DNA from: Pseudomonadota bacterium
GTDB lineage: Bacteria; Pseudomonadota; Alphaproteobacteria; Rhizobiales; Hyphomicrobiaceae
NCBI GenBank assembly: GCA_023423275.1
Contig: JAFAFW010000023.1
Location: 1-64,000, forward strand
Direction of reading: 5' to 3'
Length of the DNA: 64,000 nucleotides
Below, in pieces: positions 25,261 to 34,949 of the stretch. Below the pieces are notes generated by a model that saw nothing but the letters and a program-made list of their open reading frames with translations, had not been told where the DNA came from and did not search any database. Each line of letters begins with the position of its first letter. Position 1 is the first letter of the stretch. The position numbers were made by a program, and so were the translations under genes.

Positions 25261-26607
25261 ATGCAACGAGGGCTGCAGGGCCGGGACAGCCGGGCATCGC
25301 TGGATATTGCGTGTGATGTGTTGGTGGTCGGCGGAGGAGCGGCAGGAGTAGCCGCCGCCGTGACGGCCGCACGCCAGGGTTTGAAGGTCACAGTGCTCGA
25401 GCGCTACGGTTTCTGCGGTGGTGCTGCGGTGGCTGGGCTCTCGGGCACCGTATGCGGAATGTATGAAGTCTCAGCGGACGACACGCGCCCGCCGGTCCAG
25501 GCAGTGTTCGGCTTTCTCGACGAATTCGTGTCTCGTATGGAGGCGCGGGGCGGCTTGACCGGTCCGATCCGCTACGGAAAGACCTTCACGCGTGTTCACG
25601 ATCAACTGGCTTGGCGCGAAACCGGAGACGACCTTCTCGCGGATGCCGGTGTCCATGTGCTCTATCATACCGTCGTCACCGAGGTTTTGGCGGAAGGCGA
25701 TCGCATCAATGGCGTGCGCGGGTACACCAAGCAAGGCCCGCTGACGGCGAACGCCAAGCTCGTGATCGATGCGTCGGGTGATGCCGATATCGCCGCCATG
25801 GCGGGGTTACCTTGCACAATCGGGGACAACGGGCGCGTACAGAACCCGACCATGATTTTCCGCATGATTGGAGTGGATGTCGCTCGGTTGCGCGAGGTTG
25901 AGGGTGAGGACAGCATCCTCGGACCTCACATCTCCGAATTGATTTCGAAGCTTCATGCTCAAGGCGACTACTGTCTCCCGCGCTCGAAGATCTTTCTGTT
26001 TCCGACGCCGCGTCCAAACGAAATCCTCTGCAATGTCACACGGATCGTTGGGCGCGATGGGCGAGAATTGAACCCGTTGATCGCGGAGGATCTGACCGAG
26101 GCCGAGATCGAAGGCCGCAAGCAGGTGCGCCAGTATGAAGGTTTCCTGCGCAATCACATTGCCGGCTGCGAGAACGCGTTCGTCAACGATACGGGTGTTC
26201 AGGTGGGTGTGCGCCAGACCCGGCAGATCGTCGGAACCAGACGCCTTGCCAATGCCGATGTCCTGGCTGGCCACAAGCGTGCGGATGGCATCGCGCGCTC
26301 ACCCTGGCCGATCGAGTTGCATTCCGGTGCGAAGCCGAAACTCGAATGGCTGATGGAGGACGTTTACGAGGTGCCGTACGGCTGCTTCGTGCCGGAGCGG
26401 GGGGAAGGCCTGCTCGTAGCCGGCCGCTGTCTCTCCGCCGAACATGAGGCGCTCGCCTCCGCGCGTGTCACGGCACAGTGCTTTTCCTACGGCCACGCCA
26501 TAGGGCATGCAGCGGCCATCGCCGTGAAGGAGCGCGTCGCGCCGCGCCAGATCGATGGCAGTGACCTGCGCACAATTCTCAATCGCGACGGTGCGCGGCT
26601 CGATTGA
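25261..26607 (+). CDS. FAD-dependent oxidoreductase (FAD_oxidored family)
   Basis: 448 residues. The dinucleotide fold is at the N-terminus: DVLVVGGGAAGVAAAVTAARQGLKVTVLER (about 19-48), followed by FCGGAAVAG, AKLVIDASGDADIAAMAGLP (about 165-185) and a C-terminal GLLVAGRCLSAEHEALASARV FAD-binding segment. This group includes enzymes oxidising or dehydrating organic acids, and some thioredoxin-like fumarate reductase relatives. As first gene of a CoA-based operon it may perform the first oxidation of the imported acid; the substrate is unknown. Confidence 0.82.
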   Translation: MQRGLQGRDSRASLDIACDVLVVGGGAAGVAAAVTAARQGLKVTVLERYGFCGGAAVAGLSGTVCGMYEVSADDTRPPVQAVFGFLDEFVSRMEARGGLTGPIRYGKTFTRVHDQLAWRETGDDLLADAGVHVLYHTVVTEVLAEGDRINGVRGYTKQGPLTANAKLVIDASGDADIAAMAGLPCTIGDNGRVQNPTMIFRMIGVDVARLREVEGEDSILGPHISELISKLHAQGDYCLPRSKIFLFPTPRPNEILCNVTRIVGRDGRELNPLIAEDLTEAEIEGRKQVRQYEGFLRNHIAGCENAFVNDTGVQVGVRQTRQIVGTRRLANADVLAGHKRADGIARSPWPIELHSGAKPKLEWLMEDVYEVPYGCFVPERGEGLLVAGRCLSAEHEALASARVTAQCFSYGHAIGHAAAIAVKERVAPRQIDGSDLRTILNRDGARLD

Positions 26608-26619
26608 CGGGTAACAAAG

Positions 26620-27369
26620 ATGGAGCATTCAGTGTTCAAAGAGGAGCGACGCGGTCCGGTCTGCGTGATCGAGATCGATCGGCCAAGCCGGCGGAACGCA
26701 CTCGATCATGCAACCGTCATGGCGCTGCGCACGCGTTTCGCTGCGCTGGACGCGGACGATACCGTGTCCGCCATCGTGCTGTCGGGAACGCCTCCGGGCT
26801 TTTGCGCAGGCTCGGACTTGAAGGAATTGGCAACCCTCGATCGCCATGGCATGGCGGCGCATGAGGCGGACACCGCGGCCTTCGCGCGCGGCATTTCCTT
26901 TCTCTCCAAGCCGGTCGTTTCCGCGGTTTCCGGTTTCGCGCTCGGCGGAGGTTTCATTCTCGCTGCGTCCTGCGATGTGGTGGTGAGCGAACCGGGTACG
27001 CGCTGGCATCTGCCGGAGGTTCCGAATGGATGGATCCCGCCGTGGGGGCTGACCGTGCTCTCCGCGCGCTGCGGTCCGGTCGCCGCGCGCCGTCTGACCT
27101 GGGGGGCGTCATCCATCGACGGCGCGGAGGCCTATCGACTGGGCGTGGCGGATATCCTCGCGGATAACGCACTTGAAGGCGCCGTGGCCGAGGCCGAGGC
27201 TTTGGCAAAACTCCCAGCTGAAGCCGTCGCGTCCACGAAACGGTTCTTCGCGCGCCAGATCATGGCAAGCGGCGAGGCCGACGATATGGAGGCGAACATC
27301 CTGTTCGTCGAGGATTGCCGCAGCGAAGCCGCCGCTGCCACCTTCAAACGCTTTGGAATGCGCTCATGA
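26620..27369 (+). CDS. Enoyl-CoA hydratase/isomerase-family protein
   Basis: 249 residues. Crotonase fold motifs: IDRPSRRNALDHATV, the oxyanion-hole segments FCAGSDLKELA (about 65) and SGFALGGGFILAASCDVVVSE (about 107). At the usual catalytic Glu positions the sequence reads LPEVPNGWIPPWG, keeping one Glu but differing at the other. It could hydrate, isomerise or cleave a CoA thioester. It lies 12 bases after the oxidoreductase and overlaps the CoA-transferase gene by ATGA. Confidence 0.85.
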   Translation: MEHSVFKEERRGPVCVIEIDRPSRRNALDHATVMALRTRFAALDADDTVSAIVLSGTPPGFCAGSDLKELATLDRHGMAAHEADTAAFARGISFLSKPVVSAVSGFALGGGFILAASCDVVVSEPGTRWHLPEVPNGWIPPWGLTVLSARCGPVAARRLTWGASSIDGAEAYRLGVADILADNALEGAVAEAEALAKLPAEAVASTKRFFARQIMASGEADDMEANILFVEDCRSEAAAATFKRFGMRS

Positions 27370-28952
27370 ACCGTCCGATGACTACACATGCAAGCAAGGT
27401 CGTTTCTCCTGCCCAGGCGGCCGCACTCATTCAGGATGGGGACGCGGTGGCGAGCGTTGGTGTGATCGGCTGGATCACGCCGGACCTCATGCTCAAGGCC
27501 GTCGGTGAGCGCTTTGCTGCCTCGGGAACGCCGCGCGGGCTGACGTTCTATTTCCCGTGCGGCACCGGAGATGCAGTCGGCATTCCCGGCATGGATCACG
27601 TGGCGCGCGAAGGCCTCATGAAGCGCATTGTCTCGGGCTCGTACATCAATCCGGTAAATCCCCGGACGGGTGAACGGCCTGCCCTTATGGGACTGATCCG
27701 CGAGAACAAGATCGAGGCCTATTCCTGGCCGATCGGCGCGACGATGCATTGGCTACGCGAGGTCGCGCGCCGTTCGCCGGGCTATCTCACGAAAATCGGT
27801 CTCGGCACGTACATCGATCCGCGGAAGGGCGGCGGCAAGTTCACTCCTCTCTGCAAGGACGACCTCGTCGAGGTGATGAATTTCCGCGGCGAAGAGCATC
27901 TCTTCTATCCGACATGGCAGCTCAACGTCGGCATCATCCGCGCGGCATCTGCAGACGAGTTCGGCAATCTCTCGTGGGAGGACGAGCCGCTGGTATCGAG
28001 CAATCTGCAGATCGCGCTGGCCGTGAAGGCGTGTGGCGGAAAAGTGATCGCGCAGGTGCGCCGCATCGTTCCCCGCCACTCGCGTGCCGTGTCATCCGTA
28101 AGGCTGCCAGGCGTGCTCGTGGATGCCATCGTCGTGGATCCGGACATGATGATGAGCACCGATGTCGCCTACGATCCGGGCTACCTCGGCATGGCCAAGC
28201 ATTCGTTGAAGCAGGGGCCGCTGCCGATCTCGGCTGACAAGGTCATCGCCCGCCGTGCCTCGCGCGAGGTGCGGTCCGGTGAGGTTTCCATCTTCGGCTT
28301 CGGTGCGTCGTCGGACGCACCGCAGGTGATGGCTGAAGACGGCGTGCTGACCGACGAAACGCTTTATAACTACCACTTCACCACGGAACACGGCCCGTTC
28401 GGCGGTTTCGTGATGAGCGGCTGGCAGTTTTCGGCGAATTGGAATCCGGAAGCGCTGTTGGATGGCGCCTCGCAATTCGATTTCATCAATGGCGGACTTT
28501 GCCCCTTCGCGGCCTTGGCGTTTGCCCAGTTTGACGAAGAAGGCAACGTCAACGTCAGCAAATTCGGTGTGGCTAATCCCGGCGCTGGTGGCTTTATCGA
28601 TATTGCCGCCAATGCGCGGCGCCTCGTCTTTACCGGTACGTTTACGACCGGCGGATTGGGGTGCGATTTTTCGGGCGGGCGTCTCGCGATCACGCGGGAA
28701 GGCAAGGTCAACAAGTTCGTCCGCAAAGCAGACAGCATCACCTATCGCGTAGGTGACGGCGTGAGGGAGCGCGGGCAGGAGGCCCTCATCGTTACAGAGC
28801 GCGCCGTGTTCCGTGTCGCAGCGGATGGCCTCGAACTCGCCGAGGTTGCAGACGGCGTCGACGTCCGGCGAGACATTCTCGATCTCATGGAATTCCAACC
28901 GGTGCGGATCCTCGATCCGCTGCCCCGTATGGAAAAGTCCCTTTTTGCCTGA
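27366..28952 (+). CDS. Acetate/propionate-type CoA-transferase (family I)
   Basis: 528 residues from the ATG at 27366 (ATGA overlap with the preceding stop). Both subunit-type halves are fused as in YdiF and propionate CoA-transferase: N half with AALIQDGDAVASVGVIGWITP, C half with the probable catalytic Glu in TTEHGPFGGFVMSG (near residue 343) and LVFTGTFTTGGL. It moves CoA from a short acyl-CoA to the pathway acid, giving the thioester used by the hydratase and dehydrogenase of the same operon. Acceptor unknown. Confidence 0.88.
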   Translation: MNRPMTTHASKVVSPAQAAALIQDGDAVASVGVIGWITPDLMLKAVGERFAASGTPRGLTFYFPCGTGDAVGIPGMDHVAREGLMKRIVSGSYINPVNPRTGERPALMGLIRENKIEAYSWPIGATMHWLREVARRSPGYLTKIGLGTYIDPRKGGGKFTPLCKDDLVEVMNFRGEEHLFYPTWQLNVGIIRAASADEFGNLSWEDEPLVSSNLQIALAVKACGGKVIAQVRRIVPRHSRAVSSVRLPGVLVDAIVVDPDMMMSTDVAYDPGYLGMAKHSLKQGPLPISADKVIARRASREVRSGEVSIFGFGASSDAPQVMAEDGVLTDETLYNYHFTTEHGPFGGFVMSGWQFSANWNPEALLDGASQFDFINGGLCPFAALAFAQFDEEGNVNVSKFGVANPGAGGFIDIAANARRLVFTGTFTTGGLGCDFSGGRLAITREGKVNKFVRKADSITYRVGDGVRERGQEALIVTERAVFRVAADGLELAEVADGVDVRRDILDLMEFQPVRILDPLPRMEKSLFA

Positions 28953-28995
28953 TCAACCGCCCAAACGAGCGGGCAGAACAACGGAGGAGGAAACA

Positions 28996-30027
28996 ATGGT
29001 CACAAGACGCAACATGATGGCTGGCGGCGCGGCTGCGCTTACGGCAACTGCTACTCTCGCCGCACCGGCGATCGCTCAGAAAACGCATCGCTGGCGCATG
29101 CAAACCCTTTGGCAGGCCGGCACCGTCAATCAGCAGGCGTTCGAGCGGTTTTGCGAAAACGTAAAGACGATGAGCGAAGGACGTGTCCAGATCACACCGC
29201 TGGCTGCAGGTGCTGCGGTGGGGCTGCTGGAAACGCTGGACGCGGTGTCACGCGGCCTGCTCGATGGCCACCACCCGGCCACCGTCTACTGGACCGGCCG
29301 CAATCCCGCCTTCGGCGTCATCGGCGATCTCAACGGCGCTTACGATACGCCCTATCAGGCTCAAGACTACTTCGAGAACTACGGTGGCCTTGAACTGCTG
29401 CAGGAGATCTACAAGCCCTTCAAGATCCATCCGATCGGTGTGGCATGGTGGGGCGTCGAAGCGATTCCGGTCTCGCGCGCCGTCCGCAGTCCCGACGAGT
29501 TGAAGGGCCTGAAGATGCGCTTGCCGCAGGGTATGTCGGCGGACATCTTTGCCAAGTTCGGCGTCGTGGCCGTGAACCTGCCCGGCACCGAAGTGTTCAG
29601 TGGCCTGGATCGCGGCGTCATCGAGGCGGCGGATTGGGGCACACTTGGCATGAACGCCGAAATCGGCCTGCACGAAAAGGCGAAGTACGCGCTCTTTCCC
29701 GGCTTCCATTCGATGCCCGTCGGCGACGTCTCCGTGAACCAGGATCGCTGGGAGGCATTGACCCCGGATCTGAAGGCGATCCTCACGATTGCCGTCCGCG
29801 ATTTCAGCCGCGACATGGTGCAAAGCGTTGCGCGCCAGGACACCGAGACCGCCAAGAGCCTGGCTGAAAAGAAAGTTGAAATGATTGCCTGGACGCCCGA
29901 GTCACGGAAGCAGTACCGCGCGGTCGCAGAGGAAGTCTGGCAGCAATACGCGCAAAAGAATGAACTCTGCAAAAAGGCGGTGGATGGCCAGATCGCCTAT
30001 CTGAAAAGCCGGGGTCTGATGGGCTGA
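28996..30027 (+). CDS. TRAP transporter substrate-binding protein (DctP family)
   Basis: 343 residues from the ATG at 28996, preceded by GGAGGAGG. Tat-like signal TRRNMMAGGAAALTATAT with processing near AIAQ (27). The mature part has VSRGLLDGHHPATVYW, LKGLKMRLPQGMSADIFAKFG (with the conserved substrate-carboxylate Arg) and LNGAYDTPYQAQ, typical of binding proteins for keto and carboxylic acids. Works with the small and large permeases that follow. It tells that the operon's substrate is probably a carboxylate. Confidence 0.9.
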   Translation: MVTRRNMMAGGAAALTATATLAAPAIAQKTHRWRMQTLWQAGTVNQQAFERFCENVKTMSEGRVQITPLAAGAAVGLLETLDAVSRGLLDGHHPATVYWTGRNPAFGVIGDLNGAYDTPYQAQDYFENYGGLELLQEIYKPFKIHPIGVAWWGVEAIPVSRAVRSPDELKGLKMRLPQGMSADIFAKFGVVAVNLPGTEVFSGLDRGVIEAADWGTLGMNAEIGLHEKAKYALFPGFHSMPVGDVSVNQDRWEALTPDLKAILTIAVRDFSRDMVQSVARQDTETAKSLAEKKVEMIAWTPESRKQYRAVAEEVWQQYAQKNELCKKAVDGQIAYLKSRGLMG

Positions 30028-30085
30028 ACGGTGTGTCTGGTGCGGGGCCGTGGCTCCGCACCTCCCGCGCCCGGGGGATGCTGCC

Positions 30086-30607
30086 ATGACCATGATTAAC
30101 CGCGCGATTGCCGCGTTCAGCAACGGAATCGCCTGGATCTACTTCCTCGTGTTCTTGATCACCGCCTATGATGTGGGCGCGCGCTATATCTTCCATTCGC
30201 CCACGGTATGGGGCGCCGACCTCGTTATCGCGCTGGCGGGCGTGCACTACGTTCTCTCGGGAGCAGGCGCGCTGCAGCGTGGTGATCACGTTCGCATTGA
30301 CGTGATCTACAACATGCTCCCGGCACGTGCGAAATTCCTGTCGGACATCGCGGCCGATATCATCATCCTGATCGTTCTCGCGGTGCTGATCTGGTTCGGC
30401 ATCGCCCAGGCCATTCCGTCCTTGCGGGACTTCGAGACCACCGGCACGGCATGGAACGCGCCGACACCCGTCGTCATGAAGCTCGCCATACCCATCGGCG
30501 CCACGCTCATGTTCGTGCAGGCCATCATCAATCTCATTCGCCGGCTTCGTGGCGAGGATGGAGCGGTGGGCGCAAGCGCCGATGCAACCTCCCGTCCGCT
30601 TGACTGA
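30086..30607 (+). CDS. TRAP transporter small permease (DctQ family)
   Basis: 173 residues from the ATG at 30086, with GGGGGA upstream. Four hydrophobic helices with the family signature TAYDVGARYIFHSPTVWGADL in the first loop and GALQRGDHVRIDVIYNMLP. It pairs with the large permease in the inner membrane. Confidence 0.88.
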   Translation: MTMINRAIAAFSNGIAWIYFLVFLITAYDVGARYIFHSPTVWGADLVIALAGVHYVLSGAGALQRGDHVRIDVIYNMLPARAKFLSDIAADIIILIVLAVLIWFGIAQAIPSLRDFETTGTAWNAPTPVVMKLAIPIGATLMFVQAIINLIRRLRGEDGAVGASADATSRPLD

Positions 30608-30640
30608 GCTCCAGCACCTCCGACCGGCATAGGTATCCAG

Positions 30641-31954
30641 ATGTCTATCGAATACGGCACGCTGCTGATCGTGATGCTCATGGTCTCCTTGATGGTGATC
30701 GGGCTTCCGCTGGCCTTCGTTACGGCGTTCACCGCCGGAGTGTTCGGCTTCATTATCTTCGGGACGGAGAGCTTCTTTCTGATCGTCAGCCGCATTTATA
30801 CACTGATGAACAACTACGCGCTCATCTCGGTGCCGCTGTTTGTTCTCATGGGCTGCATTCTGGAGCGCAGCGGCCTCGTGGAGGGGATGTTCAAATCCCT
30901 GCATCTGCTGGTGGGGCGTATTCCTGGCGGTCTGGCCGTTGCCACGATTGTTGCCTCGACGATCATGGCCGCCATGGTTGGCGTCATCGGTGCGGAGATC
31001 GTCACTCTCGGCCTCGTCTGCCTGCCTGCCATGCTGAGGCGCGGCTATGACAAGCGGCTGGTGAGCGGCGTAATTTGCGCGGGCGGATCATTGGGGACGA
31101 TGATCCCTCCGTCTGTCGTGCTGATCGTCTATGGTCTTGTAGCCCAGGTTTCGATCGGTCAATTGTTCATCGCAGCGATCGGGCCCGGCCTGCTGCTTGC
31201 CGCACTCTATACGATCTATGTCATCTTCATTTGCTGGCGTCGCCCGGAGCTGGCTCCTCCACCGGACGCGAGTGAGTATGAGATTCCGCTTTCCCAGCGG
31301 TTGATTGAGATGCGCCAGCTCATTGCCCCGGCACTCCTTATCGCGTTCGTGATGACCTGCTTTTACACCGGCATTGCCACGCCGACCGAAGTCGGCGCGC
31401 TCGGAACGCTGGGTGCGATCGTCATTCTCGCCGCGAACGGACAGTTTACCTTCGACAACCTTCGCCATTCCGTGGTCCAGACAGGCCGCACGGTCGCCAT
31501 GGTGACGTGGATCTTCTTCGGTGCGTCGGCGCTGGTCGGCATCTATACGCTGGCTGGTGGCACCGACTTCCTGCGCGCAGAGATCCTTGACCTCGGTTTT
31601 GGTCCGCTGGCCACGCTTCTCCTGATGATGACCATTCTCATCGTGCTCGGCTGTTTCATCGACTGGATCGGTATTGCCTTGCTGACCATGCCGATTTTCG
31701 TGCCCATTATCAAAAGCCTCGGCTACGATCCCGTCTGGTTCGGCATCCTCTTCTGCATGAACATGCAGATTTCCTATCTGTCTCCGCCATTCGGCCCCGC
31801 CGCATTTTATCTCAAAGGCGTCGCGCCGCCCGAAGTTTCACTGGGAGACATATTCTCGGGCGTCTGGCCATTCATCATCCTGCAGGTCCTCGCCCTGTTT
31901 TGTATGATCGCGTTTCCGGGAATTGCCATGTGGCTTCCCGCACACGTCCGATAA
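30641..31954 (+). CDS. TRAP transporter large permease (DctM family)
   Basis: 437 residues with about 12 hydrophobic segments. Family motifs: SVPLFVLMGCILERSGL, ICAGGSLGTMIPPSVVLIVYG and the C-terminal MNMQISYLSPPFGPAAFYLKG. It is the sodium-coupled channel of the secondary importer. Confidence 0.93.
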   Translation: MSIEYGTLLIVMLMVSLMVIGLPLAFVTAFTAGVFGFIIFGTESFFLIVSRIYTLMNNYALISVPLFVLMGCILERSGLVEGMFKSLHLLVGRIPGGLAVATIVASTIMAAMVGVIGAEIVTLGLVCLPAMLRRGYDKRLVSGVICAGGSLGTMIPPSVVLIVYGLVAQVSIGQLFIAAIGPGLLLAALYTIYVIFICWRRPELAPPPDASEYEIPLSQRLIEMRQLIAPALLIAFVMTCFYTGIATPTEVGALGTLGAIVILAANGQFTFDNLRHSVVQTGRTVAMVTWIFFGASALVGIYTLAGGTDFLRAEILDLGFGPLATLLLMMTILIVLGCFIDWIGIALLTMPIFVPIIKSLGYDPVWFGILFCMNMQISYLSPPFGPAAFYLKGVAPPEVSLGDIFSGVWPFIILQVLALFCMIAFPGIAMWLPAHVR

Positions 31955-32034
31955 CTGAGGGTGCAATGCAGGCCGCCGGCCGCAACGCGTGCCATGCGCG
32001 AAACATTCCGCACAGAAACTGCTGAGGAAACGTC

Positions 32035-33177
32035 ATGCTGCTCGATCTGAATGAAGACGAAACACTTCTGAAATCGAGCCTGGAGGCATTTTGCCAGCAG
32101 GAACTGCGGCCCCGCATCAAGCCTTTTGTAGACCGGCATGAATTTCCGACGGACCTCGTCAAGGCGTTTCTGTCTCTGGGCTTCATGGGGACGGCCTATG
32201 ATCCCGACTATGACGGAGGCGGTCTGGGAGCCCGGGGCGCCGCCATCGTCGCGGAGGAGCTGGCGCGCATCGAGCCTGGCTTTGCCGCCATCTATCTCTG
32301 CAACAGCGCACCGATGACGGTCATCGCGCGCTATGGATCGCCGGAGCTGAAAGAGCAGTGGCTTGCGCCCCTCTGCCGGGGCGACATGGTCGCCTCTTTT
32401 GGTGTCAGCGAGCCGCACGGCGGTTCGGACGTTGCTGCGACGCGGACGCGGGCGGTCGAAGATGGCGATCATTACGTCCTCACGGGCTCGAAGATCTTCT
32501 CGACCAACGCCGGAACGCCGTTGCACGGCCTCTCCACCATCATCGCAGTGACTGATCCGGACAAAGGAGCGAAAGGGCTCTCGACGTTTGTTGTGCCGGT
32601 CGGCACGCCGGGATTCCGGGGCGGCAAGGCGGGGCGCAAGATCGGTTGGCGCATCGCGGACTCCGTCGAGCTCTATCTCGATGAGTGTCGCATCCCGAAG
32701 ACCAATATGGTGGGCAATCGGGGCGATGGGCTGAAACAGATACTGACCACCCTTTCCATCGGCCGCATCCTGGTTGCCGCGACGGGGCTCGGCCTGTCGC
32801 GTAAAGCCGTGGATCTTGCACGGGAGTATGGGGCGAATCGTAAGGTGGGCGGAGTTCCCGTTCTCTCCAATCAGGGGCTGGCATTTCCCCTGGCGGACGC
32901 GCTGACCAAGATCCATGCCGCAGAGCTCATGGTTCGCAATGCAGCGGCGATGGTGGACGAGGGCAGGGCGTTCCGCACCGAGACCTCCATGGTGAAGTTG
33001 TTCGCCAGTGAAATGGCCAGCGAGATTGCAGACATCGCCGTTCAGGTCCATGGCGGCTACGGCGTGTTCGAGGAGTTCGACGTCTCGGGTCTGCTGGGTG
33101 AGGCCAAGGTGCTCCAGATCGTAGAGGGCACCAGCGAAGTCCAGCGCCTGATTATTTCCCGCGAGCTGATGCGATAG
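32035..33177 (+). CDS. Acyl-CoA dehydrogenase
   Basis: 380 residues. Motifs include ASFGVSEPHGGSDVAATRTRA and YVLTGSKIFSTNA (FAD/acyl binding), and the C-terminal VHGGYGVFEEFDVSGLLGEA and LQIVEGTSEVQRLIISREL; a Glu in the GVFEEF segment is the probable catalytic base. It introduces a double bond alpha-beta in an acyl-CoA formed by the CoA-transferase of the same operon, passing electrons to ETF. Last gene of the operon; a hairpin follows. Confidence 0.9.
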   Translation: MLLDLNEDETLLKSSLEAFCQQELRPRIKPFVDRHEFPTDLVKAFLSLGFMGTAYDPDYDGGGLGARGAAIVAEELARIEPGFAAIYLCNSAPMTVIARYGSPELKEQWLAPLCRGDMVASFGVSEPHGGSDVAATRTRAVEDGDHYVLTGSKIFSTNAGTPLHGLSTIIAVTDPDKGAKGLSTFVVPVGTPGFRGGKAGRKIGWRIADSVELYLDECRIPKTNMVGNRGDGLKQILTTLSIGRILVAATGLGLSRKAVDLAREYGANRKVGGVPVLSNQGLAFPLADALTKIHAAELMVRNAAAMVDEGRAFRTETSMVKLFASEMASEIADIAVQVHGGYGVFEEFDVSGLLGEAKVLQIVEGTSEVQRLIISRELMR

Positions 33178-33203
33178 CGAAGCGCGCCGCGAGGACAAGA
33201 GCT

Positions 33204-33224
33204 GGCGGCACTAGCCGTGCCGCC
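33204..33224. terminator. Hairpin between convergent genes
   Basis: GGCGGCAC (33204-33211), 5-base loop, GTGCCGCC (33217-33224): a perfect 8-base GC-rich stem between the stops of the acyl-CoA dehydrogenase and the ABC-F gene. No T run follows on either strand, so termination is likely but not proven. Confidence 0.45.
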
Positions 33225-33227
33225 GCG

Positions 33228-34850
33228 TCAGCTCCGCAGACCTGGAGCCTCATAGCCATTGCGCGCCACGTACTCCGGATAGCCGCCGCCATACGTGTGA
33301 ATGCCTTCTGGCGTCAGTTCCAGCACACGATTGGACAGTGCCGCTAGAAAGTGCCGGTCGTGCGAGACGAACAGCATGGCGCCTTCGTACTGTGACAACG
33401 CCTTGATGAGCATTTCCTTGGTCATCACGTCGAGGTGGTTGGTCGGTTCGTCGAGCACGAGGAAGTTCGGCGGGTCGAAAAGCATCTGCGCCATGACGAG
33501 GCGCGCCTTCTCGCCACCGGAGAGCACGCGGCACTTTTTCTCCACGTCGTCGCCCGAAAACCCGAAGCAACCGGCCAGCGCCCGCAGTGAACCTTGCGCT
33601 GCCTTGGGAAAAGAGTCTTCCAGCCATTGAAAGACGGTTTGCTCGCCGTCGAGCAGGTCCATGGCGTGCTGGGCAAAATAGCCCATCTTGACGCTTGGGC
33701 CGATCGCCACTGTTCCCTCATCGGGCTGTGTCGCACCGGCAATCAGCTTCAACAGCGTCGACTTCCCCGCGCCGTTGACGCCCATCACACACCAGCGTTC
33801 CTTGCGGCGCACCTGGAAGTCGAGCCCCTCATAGATCTTCTGGGTGCCATAGCGTTTATGGATACTCTTCAGACTGGCGACATCCTCGCCGGACCGTGGC
33901 GCGGGCGGGAACTCGAAGACGATACTCTCGCGCCGCCGCGGCGGTGTAACGCGTTCGATCTTCTCCAGGTTCTTCACGCGGCTCTGTACCTGTGCCGCAT
34001 GTGAGGCGCGCGCCTTGAAACGCTCGATGAATTTGAGCTCCTTCGCCAGCATCGCTTGCTGGCGGTCGAACTGGGCCTGCTGCTGTTTCTCAGCGAGCGC
34101 GCGCTGCTGCGTATAAAACTCGTAGTCGCCCGAATAGGCCGTCAGCGTGCCGCCATCGATCTCGACGATTTTCGTCACGATGCGATCCATGAACTCGCGA
34201 TCGTGCGACGTCATCAGCAGCACACCGTCATAGGCTTTGAGAAAGTTCTCCAGCCAGATGAGGCTTTCCAGATCGAGGTGGTTGCTTGGCTCGTCGAGCA
34301 GCATGGCATCGGGGCGCATGAGCAGAATACGGGCGAGAGCGACACGCATCTTCCATCCGCCCGAGAGCGCACCGACATCGCCGTCCATCATCTCCTGGCT
34401 GAAGGAGAGACCGGCCAGAACTTCCCGCGCCCGCCCGTCGAGCGCATAGCCGCCGAGTTCCTCGAAGCGCGCCTGCACCTCGCCATAGCGGGTGATGATG
34501 TCCTCCATCTCGTCGGCACGGTCGGGGTCGGCCATGGCCGCTTCGAGCTCTGCCAGCTCAGCGGCAACCGTGCTCACCGGGCCGGCGCCGTCCATGACCT
34601 CCGCGACGGCGCTGCGGCCGGACATCTCGCCGACGTCCTGGCTGAAATAGCCGATGGTGACATCGCGATCGACCGATACCTGGCCCTCGTCCGGCTGCTC
34701 CTGGCCCGTAATCAGCCGGAAAAGGGTCGTCTTGCCCGCACCGTTGGGGCCGACGAGCCCAACCTTCTCCCCTTTATGGAGCGCCGTCGAGGCCTCCACG
34801 AAGACGATCTGGTGGCCGTTTTGCTTGCTGATGCTGTCTAGTCGGATCAT
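33228..34850 (-). CDS. ABC-F family ATPase (ribosome-associated, EttA/YbiT/Uup group)
   Basis: 540 residues, two ABC domains and no membrane segment. Domain 1: GPNGAGKTTLFR (about 33), LSGGWKMRVALARI (about 165), AMLLDEPSNHLDL (about 185). The interdomain linker carries basic helices (ELKFIERFKARASHAAQVQS). Domain 2: GVNGAGKSTLLK (about 355), LSGGEKARLVMAQ (about 440), FLVLDEPTNHLDV. ABC-F proteins act on the ribosome in translation control or antibiotic protection. No neighbour suggests a resistance role; a housekeeping one is likely. Confidence 0.93.
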   Translation of the reverse strand: MIRLDSISKQNGHQIVFVEASTALHKGEKVGLVGPNGAGKTTLFRLITGQEQPDEGQVSVDRDVTIGYFSQDVGEMSGRSAVAEVMDGAGPVSTVAAELAELEAAMADPDRADEMEDIITRYGEVQARFEELGGYALDGRAREVLAGLSFSQEMMDGDVGALSGGWKMRVALARILLMRPDAMLLDEPSNHLDLESLIWLENFLKAYDGVLLMTSHDREFMDRIVTKIVEIDGGTLTAYSGDYEFYTQQRALAEKQQQAQFDRQQAMLAKELKFIERFKARASHAAQVQSRVKNLEKIERVTPPRRRESIVFEFPPAPRSGEDVASLKSIHKRYGTQKIYEGLDFQVRRKERWCVMGVNGAGKSTLLKLIAGATQPDEGTVAIGPSVKMGYFAQHAMDLLDGEQTVFQWLEDSFPKAAQGSLRALAGCFGFSGDDVEKKCRVLSGGEKARLVMAQMLFDPPNFLVLDEPTNHLDVMTKEMLIKALSQYEGAMLFVSHDRHFLAALSNRVLELTPEGIHTYGGGYPEYVARNGYEAPGLRS

Positions 34851-34949
34851 TCGCCAAGGCTGTCCTGAAAGCGTTTCGGCGCTCTTAGGACATGTGAGCC
34901 GATCGCGAAAGGGTGCTCCGAGCCGCAGCTCCGGCCGAACGGCATCGGA

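Noticed and set aside
29804..30904. 366-codon minus-strand open frame
   Set aside because: Antisense to the TRAP genes; low complexity and rich in charged residues.
31807..33198. 463-codon minus-strand open frame
   Set aside because: Antisense to the TRAP large permease end and the acyl-CoA dehydrogenase, without any recognisable domain.
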